Shown: positions 12,701 through 25,174, numbered from the stretch's first letter. The stretch: 64,000 nucleotides of DNA from Eutypella sp. D-1 (GCA_023313575.1 JAJTTP010000009.1:1736001-1800000); one strand, 5' to 3'. Notes: generated by a model from the letters alone, not told the origin. Program-made: numbers and translations.

Positions 12701-15700
12701 CCGGCTATTTACCCATACAATCTCACCCGTGTTCGGTAGAGCCACGAACACATGGACGGGTAATGTATCAAGCATCAGGCTTTTCAGCCTATCCGACGGC
12801 GGCAACATGCTTACCGACCCTGCCCCAGCTATAGGTTGGGATGGTGAAGACGTTGTCGGTTTGGTGAGTAGGGATGTACTTGATGGAAGTGACTGAAAAG
12901 TCGTTGAGAAATCACCACCATATGAGTGTAATAGCGTGTGTTTATGGCCGCCCTGGGATGTTATGCTTTGGTTGGAGAGCCGTTTTCGAGTCTGCTCAGT
13001 GTCTTGCTGGTGGCGCTGATCCTCCGTCTTGTTCCTCCCATCGCCGGGGGTCTTGGGCGTAGATCCCTGGGTGAGTTTCAAGTCTTCAAATGTTCGCGCA
13101 TTGGTGCTTTGGACATCTTGGGAATCGAGCTCGAGACCAGGCGAGGCTACGTCGGATTTCGATATTCTTAGACTACCAGATCGCCTATGCTGCTTATCCA
13201 CGCTAGACGGTGTCTCCTTAGCACCTCGAACTGCACGCTGGGCTGACATGCCGGCCGGGATCTCAGAGGATAGCCCCTGGCTGCGAGGCCGTGAATTGAA
13301 GTAGCTCTCGCCTCCAACAGCTCCAGGGCTGGTGCTAGGGGTCCGCCTGTCCACAATTAGTCCGAATGATCCAGGCTCCCATGTTGGAGTACCGCTCTGT
13401 GAGCCAGGAATACTCCGCGATGGCCCGGAATAGTCACTTGGACTAGTGAGGCTGCCAGTGACCGACGCCTGTGAGGGGCCTTCGGGCGATGCAAGATTAA
13501 GCTGGGCTATAAGAGCTGGGTCAGCTAAGGGCCGCCCATCATGATCTACGCCACCGAAACCGGTAGCAGTCGGCCTTCTTCGGCGAAGGCCGGCAACTTC
13601 AGTCTCGAGCGACGAATAATGGCGACACAGGTTAAATGATGTCGCTAAATGTGGGGCAAGGTGTTCCAGAGAATGTCTTAGGTTTGAGGGATATGGGATA
13701 ACTGGGGTCAACAATGACAAAATTGCTATGGGCGGTCGGCGCGCATTGCCCGATGCGCCTGGTGAAGGGGTGCGCTCTGACTGTGCAATGCCCCCTATCT
13801 TATGTGATGGGTTGCGTTGATGATTCTTCTCCTGCAACGCAGATGAATCTAATTTGAAGGGTTGGGTAGACTTAGAGAGAAAAATATGGTTCAATGGTAT
13901 ATGGAGGACGCTCCAGGAATTATCAACCCCGATCGTCTCGGGGGCTTGCATCGATGTATAGTCTTGTGGACTTGGGGCGGGGTTAAAGGACTCTTCGTCA
14001 ACTACAGCATCCATGAAAAATGGGTTCTCAGTTGGGTCGGCCCGAACAGCAGGAGAGGGTGCAGGTGACTGTGACCACGGCGACGGAGGAGTCTGCTCGT
14101 ACTCTTCGAACTTGGGCGTGGGCGGTCTCGGTGGCGGATCGTCTATGGTTGATAAAAGACTTGCCATTTTCGTTCTCTCTGCGGAGAGGTGCTTTCTACT
14201 GCGCTTAATAGAGTGAGTAGCGGTAGCGTTACTTAACAAGGATGATAACTTTGACGTTGACTCGGAGCCCAGGGACTTTCTAAATTTCTTTTTTGCATCT
14301 TCGGACGAGGGAATGGGGGTCGTCTTAGCATCGTCCGTCTTGTCAACGGCATCCGGATCTAGATATGGATAGTTGCGGGTCAAGGCGATAACCCTTCCTC
14401 GTTCCAGTACGCGATGTATCCCATTGTGGTCGATCAGAGGATCGGCCTCGAGATCTAGCGCCTGTAAGACGGGCAGAACCCTCCCTTTAACTTCCCTGTC
14501 CGAGTTAAGTGGTGCCTCCCAACTTGGGATCGACGGTTGTTCTTCTTCAGCGGCATCATGCTGCTCAAGTGTCTGCTTGTTTAGGGGAGGATGAGGCGCG
14601 TTACAGTTAAACCGATCCGTCATGGGGAAGTAGCTCTTACTTCGCATGATCGCAGCCGGTCTCCGCATCCCCGTAGTCGACCCCGTCGATTCCGACGACT
14701 GTGTCTTCTTAGACTCGTGCTTGTCCTCGAATGAGGTGAAAGAATGTCGACTCCTGATATCCGGTCTCGGTAGTCTCTCCAGCCTCTGAACATCATCTAT
14801 GTTCATAGGAGGCTCCGAGTGATCGCCAATACTGCTAGGAACCATGCTGCTACCCCTGGCCATGTAAGCCATGCTTAGCTCGTCCTCCTCATGAGCGTTG
14901 TACGTGGCTTTCTGACCCCAGGGTACATTATGAATGTCTGTAGCATCGGCAGGCATAGATAGGGTTATCCTTTCCGCTTTATAATACTCAGTCAAAATCT
15001 GGACGGTACTATTCCACCAGGCATCCAAGCCAGGCTCTGCCGAAAGCATTAACGCCAGGTCGTAAAGATTGGGCGTGGGGAAATCAAAATTCTGAGGTCC
15101 TGGAACATAGCCGGCAGGTTGAAAGGTCATGGCGGAAGCTGGCGTAGATGGATCCGAACGCAGTTGATCATGCGGGACAGTGCTCTCGAAAGGACCGCCC
15201 ACCGAACGCAGCAGCAGCGGGGTGTGCGCCGGCTGGGTGAATGCCGTGGGCAAATTAGACGAGGTGAAGGCAGGCGTAGCCATGCGAGGAAAAGGATAGG
15301 CCGGCGTTCGAGCTATTGGGCCTGGAGTGGTACCCCCACGAACTGTCTTGTTAGACTCAGTCGAGGTAGTGGGGAGATCAGATCCGGACGTTGGAGAGGC
15401 CGACGACTCCTCCCGAATCGGGGAGACATTTTTGTGATCAGGTCCCGAGGACGGTGGACTTTGGGGCGCCACATCTCGATGCTCAAAGTCGCGAGCGAGG
15501 CGTTCCCTATACGCCATTATTGACCGATGGCTGTGAATAACTTCTGGTGAGTTTTCGGAGATGCTGACCTCCTTGTTTTTCCGTCTCTGCACTGTTGCAG
15601 GAACCGGAGTATCTGCGTCCAGCAGCGCATCTTTCTCGGATTGGGGTGTTTGGATCAGAGGCGGGGAATCCCCAGCATCTTGCGCTCCTAGTCGTCCACC

Positions 15701-16108
15701 ACCTCGAAGAGTAATCGTGTCGCCGTTAGCGGGATTAACTCCAAGACTGGTCGCCTCGACAGGATCCACGTGTTCAGACGTCTCTCTATCGCTTGGTAGA
15801 TAAAACATGGGTCCCGAAGGACCCCGGAGAAAGGGACCCTCTGCAGCAGAAGGGTCCTGCAAAGTTGGCTTGTCGCGTGTCTCGGCGGCTAGACTTTCAG
15901 GGACTTCCAGGGCATTATGATCTCGGGGCGTGGGGTCGGAAGAGTCCGTGGAATCCAGTGTGGTGGTTGTCGTAGTGGCCGTAGCTGTGGCCGTAGTAGT
16001 GGCCGTAGTAGTCGTGGCCGTAGTGGTGGTGGTTATATGAGTTGTATGAGAAATGAGTGACGGCGCTGGTTCGATAGGATATCGAGGGTGGTTGTTAGGG
16101 GTTTGCAT
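9717..16108 (-). CDS. PAS-domain hybrid sensor histidine kinase
   Basis: Two exons (16108-10013 and 9935-9717; intron 9936-10012) give 2104 residues. The ATG at 16108 is chosen because the open frame upstream has no ATG. This is a His-Asp phosphorelay sensor. It should autophosphorylate on His 1452 (SNMSHEIRTPL), pass the phosphate to Asp 2034 (ILCDLHMP) in its own receiver, and then to an HPt protein. In order: a Thr-rich repeat and a long disordered region; a possible GAF-like segment near residue 350; two PAS/PAC units (about 1105-1220 and 1230-1425) with YRWH motifs; a HisKA dimerisation domain; a HATPase domain with N-box near Asn 1569 and DTGRGF and GSGLGL boxes; and a receiver at about 1980-2104 beginning VLLVEDN. 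No transmembrane segment is obvious, so it is probably cytosolic. The ligand and the fungal kinase group cannot be set from sequence reading alone. Confidence 0.93.
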
Positions 16109-19100
16109 TCCGCAAAAGACGTCATCAAGCGGCCCCCATACAACAACGGTAACGGGGACCACCAAATATAGGCTCGACTGAAGTCTCGTGGACCGGCATT
16201 CGACGCAATTTGAGGACTACTATTATTTTTGCCTATTTTTTTATTTCGTCTTTAACCCCGGAGATATAATGGATTGGTAGCAAGGTGATTTTTTTCCCTT
16301 TTACCGTAGGTAGTCGGCGGCGGTCGGTGATGGTCAGCGGTCGAGTGGTCGAGTAGTAAAGTAATCGAGTGGTGTAGGTAGGTAGAGTGCGGAGTGCCCT
16401 GTTTGCGTTGTTCGTTACAATGACGACCCAAATACCTACCTAAGTATATGTACCTAGCCTAGTAGCCTAGGTACTACTTCTTCGTACGAAGTACTCCGTA
16501 CCGTACCCTACTCAAGACTTAAGAATCACAGTAGTCTTGGAAGTAATGGGATTAGTGGCAGGTAGATTATTGCTTCTTTACTACTCCGTTACTGGTGCAA
16601 GACTTGGTGCAGGACTTTTGGTGCAATGGTGTCGGGTACCAGTCAAGCCAGGCCAGGGTGCCCAGAGTTTTTGAGTTTCTTGGTGGTCTGCTTTGGTGCC
16701 AGGGCGGCTGCCAGGGGTGGATTCCAAAGTTTAGAGTTAGTTAGACCTTTGTCGATCTCAGTGGATATTCTTCAGTGGGTATCCTTAACGATAGTAGCAA
16801 TTATGGCATTAATAGGAAGGAAGAAAGAAGTAAGGACAAAGTAGAAGTAGTAGTAGAAGAAGAAGAAGAAGAAGAAAAGAAGGGGGGGGGGGGGCGAGGG
16901 AAAGATAAGGCAAGAAAGAGAGAGCAATTGGCAAGTTGTTACAATTTTCGTTTACAGTTTCTCTCTCAAGGGAAGAGAGGTCACCAATTCGGTCACCAAT
17001 TTGATCAATTGGAATTATTAAGGCAGTTAAGGCAGTTAGTTATCGTGGGTTTTTTGTTCGTGGGTGCGCCAGTGTTCATATGTATGTATGCGTGGTGTAG
17101 TTATTTTCATATGTCTGTGTCTTGTGTCTGTCCCGATAATGTATGTATCTCGAAACAAATTTGGTGGGTTTGGTTATAAAATTCAATAATAAGATTTAAT
17201 TTTGATAACAGGAGAAGTAAGTAAGATGTGGTTGGTGGTTGGCTAGTGGTGGTGGTGGTGCTGCTGCTGCTGCAGTGGTAGTAGTAATGGATAGTGGTTT
17301 GTTGTTGTTGTTAATTGTAGTGTGGTTATGGCAGCGGTGGTGCTGCTGGTAGTCGTCGTCGCCGCCGTAGTTGTCGTGTTAAAGTGACCGCACAAATGGT
17401 GGTGGTGGTGGTGGTCAAGGGAAAAAGGTGCTAAGATGCTAAGATAACTAAGACGACGGGGCTGAAGGAGGGTCTGAGTGTTCTTGGTGTTGCGCGCGCA
17501 GACTACTATAGTAACATAGTAACATGTCCAGGTGCAAAAAGCGCGATGACGTAGTGGTTGCAGAGGGAAGTGCAACCATCAATGATCAATGTACATGAAG
17601 TATGATACACAGGCCGATACTTACCTCCGAGGTACCTACACACCTAGGTCGACAGGTACCTGTAAGTACTTAATAGACCTTCTTAGCCTACATGTACGGA
17701 GTAGGTAAGCGGGCAGGCGGGCAAGCGGGCAGGCTGGCGGGCGCGGAGACACCCGGACCAGACGGTAACTTAACGACCTTGAAAGTAACTAACTACATAT
17801 ACCTAGCCTACTTCCTGCCTACCTACCTACCAGGCATGTAACTGGCTTCCCTGGGCCGACTCCTCTTCCACTCCCGTCCCAGGTAGGTCTTAACCATCCC
17901 CAGGCCAGTCAATCAGCCGGTCTGCCAGTTACTTATTGGTAGTTGGCTGAACCAGTCAAAGCCTTCCCCTATGAATATACTGTTCATTTTCGGTCTATGA
18001 ATTCTGTACCTGCTTGAAGTACTATGCCGATCCGTCCATGGAAAAACGTCTTGTTCATCCCAACCTGTCAGCCACTTACCTCTCGACACTATCAGCCTAC
18101 CTTGCCTACCTACGTACCTAGTTGGTAGGTCCGGGTAGGTAGGTACATATGCTAAGTACGGAGTAAGTGACATACCTACCTACACCGGTTAACGGGATAT
18201 ATAAATCTTATATACACATACCTACATACGGGTAAGTACTCACAGGGCAAGACAGGATGGCTTCATTATGTCATAGCAGGGTTAACAGAGTTAACAGCCT
18301 TACGTACATTTTAAGTGCTTAAGTGTACGCCTCCCGGTATCCCCTCCAAGTGCTTGGTTCAACTGCGTAAACTTCTTCTAAAATGTTGCGAGCGGTATTA
18401 TGACATAATTTTCAAATCACGGAGAGACAGATATCATGAAAGTTTCTGATAGCCACATGCATCTATGGATATTAGCTGAACCTAGTAAGCTTATTTGAAG
18501 AAGCTACCGAATGGAATTACTCAAGTATGTACGTAGACGAATAAGCTATAGTTACTTGTACTTAGGTAGATAAAACGTTCTCTTTTAGTCTCGGGCAACA
18601 CTAACCTGATGGAATGAACTATCATGGTATAAGTGCCACATGGCAAAAGAGTTTCTTAGTTTAGGTACATACTTGGTAGTCAGGTACCTCATCTCATATA
18701 TCAGAAGCATCCGGGTATAGGCACATCAATGTCAATCCCGCTAAACAAGTCCTATTTCAAACAAGAAAATATGTTCTTAAAGTTATAATAGTTATGTTAA
18801 GAGTTGGTTATAAAGGCCGAGTTGCCCCAACTCATTGCTTTAAGTGCCTAATGAGTGAATGAAGGAAATGTACCCCCTAAGCAGAGGCCCTCTCAAACCC
18901 ATGGATATCATGTGTCATCATCCATTGTGAGTTGCGGGGGAGATCCACGGGTACTTACCTAGGTATGTAGATAGTACTTAAACCTGGACATGCAGCAAGG
19001 CTTGCAGACAAGATAAGACAACCCACCCCGAGAAGAATCCGGCCGGCTTCCAACGCCTTCTTCTTCTTCCATAGCAGACAGAAAATAGCAGACAAAAGCA

Positions 19101-21346
19101 GAACAGCAAAAGGGATGAACAGGCGAGCAGACGACTACTAGAAAGCAAAGATGGGAGAGAAGAATAGCACGGACCGTCGTCTCCGGCGGGGATGAACGGT
19201 TACCGTACATTGGGATGAACATTCCGCGTAGTCCGTTCGCCAGCGCTGCATGCATACATATATGTTCATGAGGCCCTTCCATATAACAAAGTAATGGAAG
19301 GGGGGGTTATCCTCTCCGTTTTGGTAAGTCAATGATGGAGGGGGATACCAATCAGGCCTTGCCTACTTGCCCGTTCGCTCAGTTGTTCGGCGGATCGACG
19401 GGCACGAGGACAACGACCGTGCCTAAGTAGTTTTCTTCTTTCCTTCTTTTTTAGAAGGATACGAAGTATTAACCAGAAGATTAAGACACTAGTTAGGTAT
19501 GGTATAATAGTGCCTACGTACATACGTAGTAACTGAATGAACTTGGCGATCATCCTTCTGGGGTCTTCCCGAGACCATTATATATGGCCAAGCTGAATAC
19601 AGAAAAAAACCGTTAACCCACGAATAGAAAAGTGATATAGATAAACTCTGCCAGGCAAGTAACTGCGCATTACAACCTCGCAAATATCATATGTTGTGTT
19701 AAAATATGTACAAGTACTTGCCCTAGTAGCGAATAAAGTTCCACGCCTTTTCTCGAATAAGCCCTGAGAATTTCTCGTTGTGCGTGCTGATCCCCAACCC
19801 GGAAAACCCTTGCCAAAAACCACCTCAACCGATTGGTTTCAGGGGTAAGAACGTACTTAACAGGCGATACAGTTACGCCAGCCTGCATCTACGACGTAAC
19901 CGAAACCAACCCGTGGCTCTTCTGCGTTAAGTTGATTGATTGATGGAGGCAATTGGTTAACCCAGCCTGCCGTGCCTCCTTGCCTTGCCAACATAATTGG
20001 AACGAGTCCATGGTTCTTCCCATCCAGCCCGCCGGGATGAAGCCCGGAGGTGTTGTTAAAATTCATGCTATTACGGCCGCCATGTGAAAATTTAACGCCA
20101 TTTTGGGGCAAAGGTGCCCGGCTGGTGAAAATAACCAAGAAAAACAGCTCCGACCAAGACGCCGGGCGTCAAAAAGGGGATTCCGGGCTTGGCTTGCCTT
20201 TGGAGCCACGACACGGCCCTATTTCGAGCTACGAAGATGTAAGGAAGCAGACCGCTTGAACATTTTGTCTACTATCTAAAGACTAGGCGGAAACTTCCGA
20301 CCAAGCGTGCGAACCTGTTCTTATGGCCGGTCCTCCATCTCTCTAAGTCACGAAGCCCACAATCTATCTAAAACATCGTCCCAGAAAGTCATAGGAGTAG
20401 TAGGCCGTGAAGACAAAAAGTGACGTCGGGACCCGTCTCCGAGGCTTCCGGACATGGAAGCAAGTTCCCCTTCCTTGGTTATGTTTACGTTACGGTGACG
20501 TGCGCGAAACCCGCCTTAACAGAATACCGGCACTTTTTTCTCTCCGCCTACAAGCCTTAGCTAGACGGGCTAGGTCAAACATCGTGGATGGGCGTAGAAG
20601 CGAGTGGACATCTCGATAAGTTAAATGCGTTAGGAATATTCCCCCCCTTTCGGAACAAGGCCGCGTGACATCATTTTACCTTCCCTGGCCTAAATTACGT
20701 ACGTACTATGTAGGTCGACAAGTGCGACAAGTTAATTCGAGAGGCTACCACAAGCAGCTGTACAAGCTACCAGTCCGCGTGTGCGAGTCAGGCGAACCCG
20801 CTAAGCCTCCCCTGATTGCCCCAAGTGCAAGTCTCCGAAGGCACGGAATCGGTTTCTGCTGGAAGGGTTGGGAGGGGAAGGACCCGGCTTTCTGGGACCA
20901 GAACCAGTCCATGTCTGGCCATGCTTGCCATGGTAGAATAGAGGTCAGCCATTCATTTGAGGAGGATCTGGCGGTCATTACCCATGGGAGTGGCGGTTGG
21001 TATTCAAGCTGTCTTTAAACAGGTTGCAAAGGCGAAGCAGCAAGAACAGAAGGTAAACATCCATAAGCTTTACTTCGCCTTCCAGGACTCCTGTAGTCCC
21101 ACTGGTCAGATCCGTAGAAGTCAGATATCGAAAAGTAAATGTGAGAAAACGGTGATAACCGCAAGCGCCCCGATATCCAACCCAACACCCACGTATAACC
21201 CGCCTAGAACACGGTCCAACCCTACAGAATCAGCCAGAGAAAGTAGTGCTTTCTTTATAAACCCGCCATTCGTCAGGTCATGAACCGTTGCCAGCTCTCC
21301 CCACATCCTGCCTTCGCCCCCCTATCTAATATAGACTGCACGATCC
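16109..21346. other. Gene desert of 5.2 kb, rich in TAGGTA-type palindromes
   Basis: No open frame here has protein-like composition, family motifs or credible splice structure. The DNA is relatively AT-rich. It contains repeated GGTAGGTA/TACCTACC and CCTAGG words (16371-16385, 16431-16475, 17615-17665, 17811-17835, 18095-18185), a G13 run (16882-16894), GAA and GGT triplet runs, and a GCGGGCAG-type minisatellite (17706-17742). Part of it must be promoter for the histidine kinase. A decayed mobile element is possible, but no element-specific motif was recognised. Confidence 0.5.
17706..17742. repeat. GCGGGCAG-type minisatellite
   Basis: Four to five imperfect copies of an 8-bp unit (GCGGGCAG/GCGGGCAA) in an otherwise AT-rich gene desert. 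Confidence 0.75.
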
Positions 21347-24011
21347 TCAAGAAGAACCACCAAGATCCGGGATTCCGTGATGTGCAGAGGACGCGCCCCA
21401 AGAGAGCTGGGCGGCGAGGTCGAGGTCGACGTGGGCGGGGCCCTCGTGGGGCATCATCATGGCATTCAGGTCGGCATCGTCCGGGAGGAGCATCTGGAAG
21501 TCGAGGAGGCCGCCAGGCTCGGCGGGCAGGGCGCCACCGGCCCCCACCATGCTGGGCAGGAAGCCGAAGTCGAGGATGGGGTCCCGGCCGACCTCGGGCG
21601 TGGGTCGCGCGCTCGCTTCCTCCCCGGTCCCGACTCCGGTCCCGCACTCCACCCCAGACATCTCTCCACCCCTCCTGTCCGTCCCCTCCAGCGCCCGTAA
21701 CACGCTCTCCCGGATCTCCACCACGCACGGCCACGTGTGTCGGATCTCGTGCATGGCGTCGAGCACGGTGTCCATGGCCTTAGAGTCGCTGCCTCCGCCG
21801 CTGTGACCGTGTCCGGCTGCGGTAGCGAGAGGGTCTGCAGCCTCCAGGCTGCGCTTCATGAGGATGGTGCCGGCGGCGACGGAGAGCGTGTGGACGAAGT
21901 CTAGGGGTAGGGACGAGAACCGGTAGAAGCGTGCGTAGCTGCGCAGCAGCTTCAGCAGCGCCTGCAACGACTCGTAGCAGTACTCCACGTCGTCGCTGGC
22001 TGCGATGCCCGGTGTCCGGAACAGGTGCCGCGGCGGCCGGTGCAGGATAATCATCACAGTGTGGAAGAGCATACTACATGAGAAAGAATGCGTGAGCGAG
22101 TTACGCCGAAACAATATGTGCGTGGCGTAGCATTGCCCAAAAAGGCTGCGGAGGGAGGGAGGGGGTTCAAGACCTACTGTAGGTGTAAGACAAAAGGCTG
22201 GATCTGTCCGTTGCTCCACTGGTTCCAGTGCAGCTTTCCCGGTAGGCTGCTGAGCCACTTGGTCAGCGAGACGTGAATGCGGTGGGAGGTGGCGGCCAGG
22301 ACGCTGCCGTCGGCGTTGTGGCGGCGATTCTCGAACACGTCGGTGATCATATTATGAGCGATCTTCATGAGCTCGACGCGGTAGATGAACGAGCCCGCGA
22401 GCGCGATGCCGTCCTCATAGGCGGTGGCGGACACGTCCTGCGCGAGGTAGGTCTCGAGGAGCCCCTGCCAGCCTTCTGGGTACGGGATCCGGATCGCGTT
22501 GCGCACGTCAGATTCGTGGGGGTACAGCGCCGGCGGGCGCCCGAAATACAGGCTCAGATGCTTGTCGGCGTTGAAAGCGGCCCAGTAAGCGCGACGCGAG
22601 ATCTCCTGCTCGATGTGGGGTTCTGAGGGGCCGCTCCAGTTATTCGGGTCCAGGTGCAAGCCCATCTCGTGGGCCAGCCGGAACGCCATACCGCAGAACA
22701 ACCAACCCCTGGAGGCCTTCCCATGGCCGATGTAGCGATATCCGAGGAGGATCAGGGCTTGCATAAGGGGCAGGTCTGGCTGGTCCAGCGACGCATATAC
22801 GAGGCTCTCGGCTTGATAAGCGAAGATCTCAGAGACCGGTACCATCGAAGGCTCGCCCTTCGCCAGCGCTCCCATGGCGCAGATAGCATACAGTAGTAGG
22901 TCCGAATAGTAGGGGCCCGCTCCGGTATCGTAGTCGCGCAGGAAGAATTCACGATACAGCCACATAACGAAAGGGTACTGGAGCTTCTGCTGTGCATTAG
23001 TCTCTTATAGGGCTTCAACAGGTCTGGGAACAAGTCGCCGAGAATCTACCCATAGTGGGGATGCATAGAACCCCATCACTACCTAAGCACTTACTGTCTT
23101 CTGAGTTAGCATACATAGCATAGCGAAGAACGTTGTAAAATGCGCCTTTAGTGGTAAGGCGAGAATAAAGTGCCCGTTGGGCTAAATGTCAGGCTATCTC
23201 GTGGTAGTGTATAATGTTACGTACCGAAGAAATCGGCCATCAACTGCTGACACAATTCGTGATGTGGCGAGTACGGGAAGATGCCCAGAGAGATGGACTC
23301 CAGGTCAACCTGGTTGAGGGGAGAATCGACAGCAGCCGGCAGCTGGTCCGGGTTCACCGACGCCGCGCCGGCTTCCACCGAAACCGTGGAGCCCAGACCC
23401 GGCTGCTCGTCGGAGGCGTGGATCTGGAACAGGCTGGTGCCGCCGAAGAACTGCTTGGCGTTTCCGACGCGTAGTTTCCGGAGTTGGCCGGCGCGGGCGC
23501 GCGCCAGCACCAGGTCCGGATCCGTCGTAGCCGCCGCCACCTCGGGCTTGCCCGCCTCCCGCGCCGTTGTTGCTGCTGCCAGTTCGCTGTGCCGCCCCGG
23601 TTTCCCGACATAGCCGGACAGGAGCTCGTCGCGCCTCGCGTGGTCCGCGCCGGCCAGCCTCTGGATGAACAGCTCCAGCGAGGCGGCGTGACCCTCCAGG
23701 GCGGTGACGTAGCTCTTGGGGACCGGCCTGCAGAAATATGCGATTCCTGTTAGCAAAATGCGGATGGAACGGACGGACAGGTTGCGGTTTGCGCCAAACT
23801 TAAAATAAACCCTTCGTGCTAAAGCGCGGGCAACAGACCTCTGCTTCTCGCCGGCGCCCGCTATGATGCAGTGGGTGCCGGCCTTCTTGCAGCCGGCGCA
23901 TGGCTGCTGCTTGTCACATTTGATTTTGCGTCTCCGGCACCTCTCGCAGGAGATCGTGGCTACGTCGCCGATCCTGGTCTTAGGCTTCTCGTGGGGAAGG
24001 TCATCCTCCAT
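21347..24011 (-). CDS. Zn2Cys6 transcription factor with fungal middle-homology region
   Basis: Four exons (24011-23839, 23727-23225, 23003-22178, 22073-21347) give 742 residues in frame. The upstream open frame begins with TTG, so the ATG at 24011 is used. The Zn2Cys6 cluster is C22-x2-C25-x6-C32-x5-C38-x2-C41-x6-C48, with RRRKIKCD giving DNA contacts. A linker and a short coiled-coil-like region (RPVPKSYVTALEGH) follow. The fungal_trans domain (about 230-560) has REFFLRDYDTG, YYSDLLLYAICAMGAL, MAFRLAHEMGLHLD, LYFGRPPALYP and LHMLFHTVMIILHRPPRH. Related proteins are often labelled nirA-like, but no target can be inferred. The join across 23004-23224 is the least certain; it uses a weak AAG acceptor chosen because it alone restores phase. 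Intron 1 is a stop-free multiple of three (111 nt). Confidence 0.88.
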
Positions 24012-24844
24012 CGACGAGACGAACAAATCTACTAGGTAATTACTACTAGGACTCTAGACTAGTATCTAGGGTCGTGGATTCCTATGTATGGGAAAAGGCC
24101 CCCGTCACGAATAGCGGCGACGAGAAACGGCCGGTCTTCATCAGGCGGGCACACTAGGAATTTGTATCACTCCAACCAAGATGCAATTTGTAGTATGAAA
24201 GTTAAGAAACAAAAGAGGGAGTTGGGCTGTGGTACATTGTTGCAAAGAGGAGAATCCATCGCGATGCGCCACTCCGGTCTAGGGCTCTAGGCATCACTTA
24301 CTTGTCTCTCGGTAGCGGGCTAAGTACTAACATTGGGGTACTTATTAATGTAAGGGGCCAAATGATGACAGGTACCCAATTATCGCAACGAACAACTTAT
24401 ACCAATTGGCTCATCCCCTATTCCCTATTCCTACTTATGTCTAGGTAGAGAGCGAATGATCACGGTAACGTCAAGTTTTGGATTGGAGTTTTCCTGGCAC
24501 TGGAGTGGATATGCCTGGATAAGTTCAAAGCTGTAATATAGTCGAACTCTTTCTTAGGTTAGATATAGTTATGGGATTTGGTGAAGTAGAACCACCCAGC
24601 AAATGCAACCCGAGTAAATATGTTTCTATACTCCGCCCTTATAAGGTGAAGTTTTATAACGGTACTTATTTCAACCCAGCACTGAGCATCTCCACTGGTA
24701 AATATTTCTGCTCCGGCGGCCCCCTTCGTAGCTCCTCCTTCCCAACAGGCTCTTACATAAGACCCGCCCGTAAAACATGTCTTCCGGACCCAGGCAGCCT
24801 GCCTTGCGTGCGGTGCGCGCAAGCTTGAATCTCCTCAGGCAGCC
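24012..24844. other. Intergenic region
   Basis: This region lies upstream of the Zn2Cys6 gene and downstream of the 109-residue gene. It is AT-rich with no repeat or protein-like frame; it presumably carries the regulator's promoter. Confidence 0.4.
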
Positions 24845-25174
24845 CTAGCGGACCTTCCACGCGGCCCACCTGAAAGCGAGGCCCGCAACGACGTACACGG
24901 AGGGCCAGAGAACGGCGGCGCGGATGACGGCGCGGCGCACGGACGGGGCCGGGGTCCTGAGCATCCGGAGCTCGACCTGCGTCAGCCACAGCAGCTCCAT
25001 GCCCAGGCCCACGGCGCAGAAGCTTCCAAGGTACTCCTTGCCCGTCGTGTCGTCGATGCGGCGCGCCAGCTTCCCCGCCCACGTCTGCGGTGGCTGCAGC
25101 TGCGGCTGCGCTGGTGATGGCGGTGATGGAGATGATGATGATGAGGATGGTGGTTGCGACTTTGAGTCGGACAT
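24845..25174 (-). CDS. Small hypothetical protein, 109 aa, possible membrane segments
   Basis: This is a single open frame starting at an ATG at 25174. I do not recognise the family. Residues about 1-30 are Ser/Pro/Gln-rich and probably disordered. Residues 31-47 (TWAGKLARRIDDTTGKE) are charged. Residues about 48-66 (LGSFCAVGLGMELLWLTQV) and 87-105 (AAVLWPSVYVVAGLAFRWA) are hydrophobic and could be two membrane helices. The DNA is GC-rich like the neighbouring genes and unlike the flanking intergenic DNA, which supports coding. No introns are needed. It lies between the Zn2Cys6 factor and the cytochrome b561-type gene, all on the minus strand. It may be a small organelle or ER membrane protein; this is a guess from hydropathy only. 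Confidence 0.55.
   Translation of the reverse strand: MSDSKSQPPSSSSSSPSPPSPAQPQLQPPQTWAGKLARRIDDTTGKEYLGSFCAVGLGMELLWLTQVELRMLRTPAPSVRRAVIRAAVLWPSVYVVAGLAFRWAAWKVR

Noticed and set aside
20665..21018. Plus-strand 117-codon frame in the gene desert
   Set aside because: Overlaps an equally open minus frame. No family motifs, and amino-acid composition looks random.
21121..21306. Minus-strand 61-codon frame with a hydrophobic end, just downstream of the Zn2Cys6 gene
   Set aside because: It could be read as a membrane tail, but the regulator already ends in frame at 21347 and no donor joins the two.
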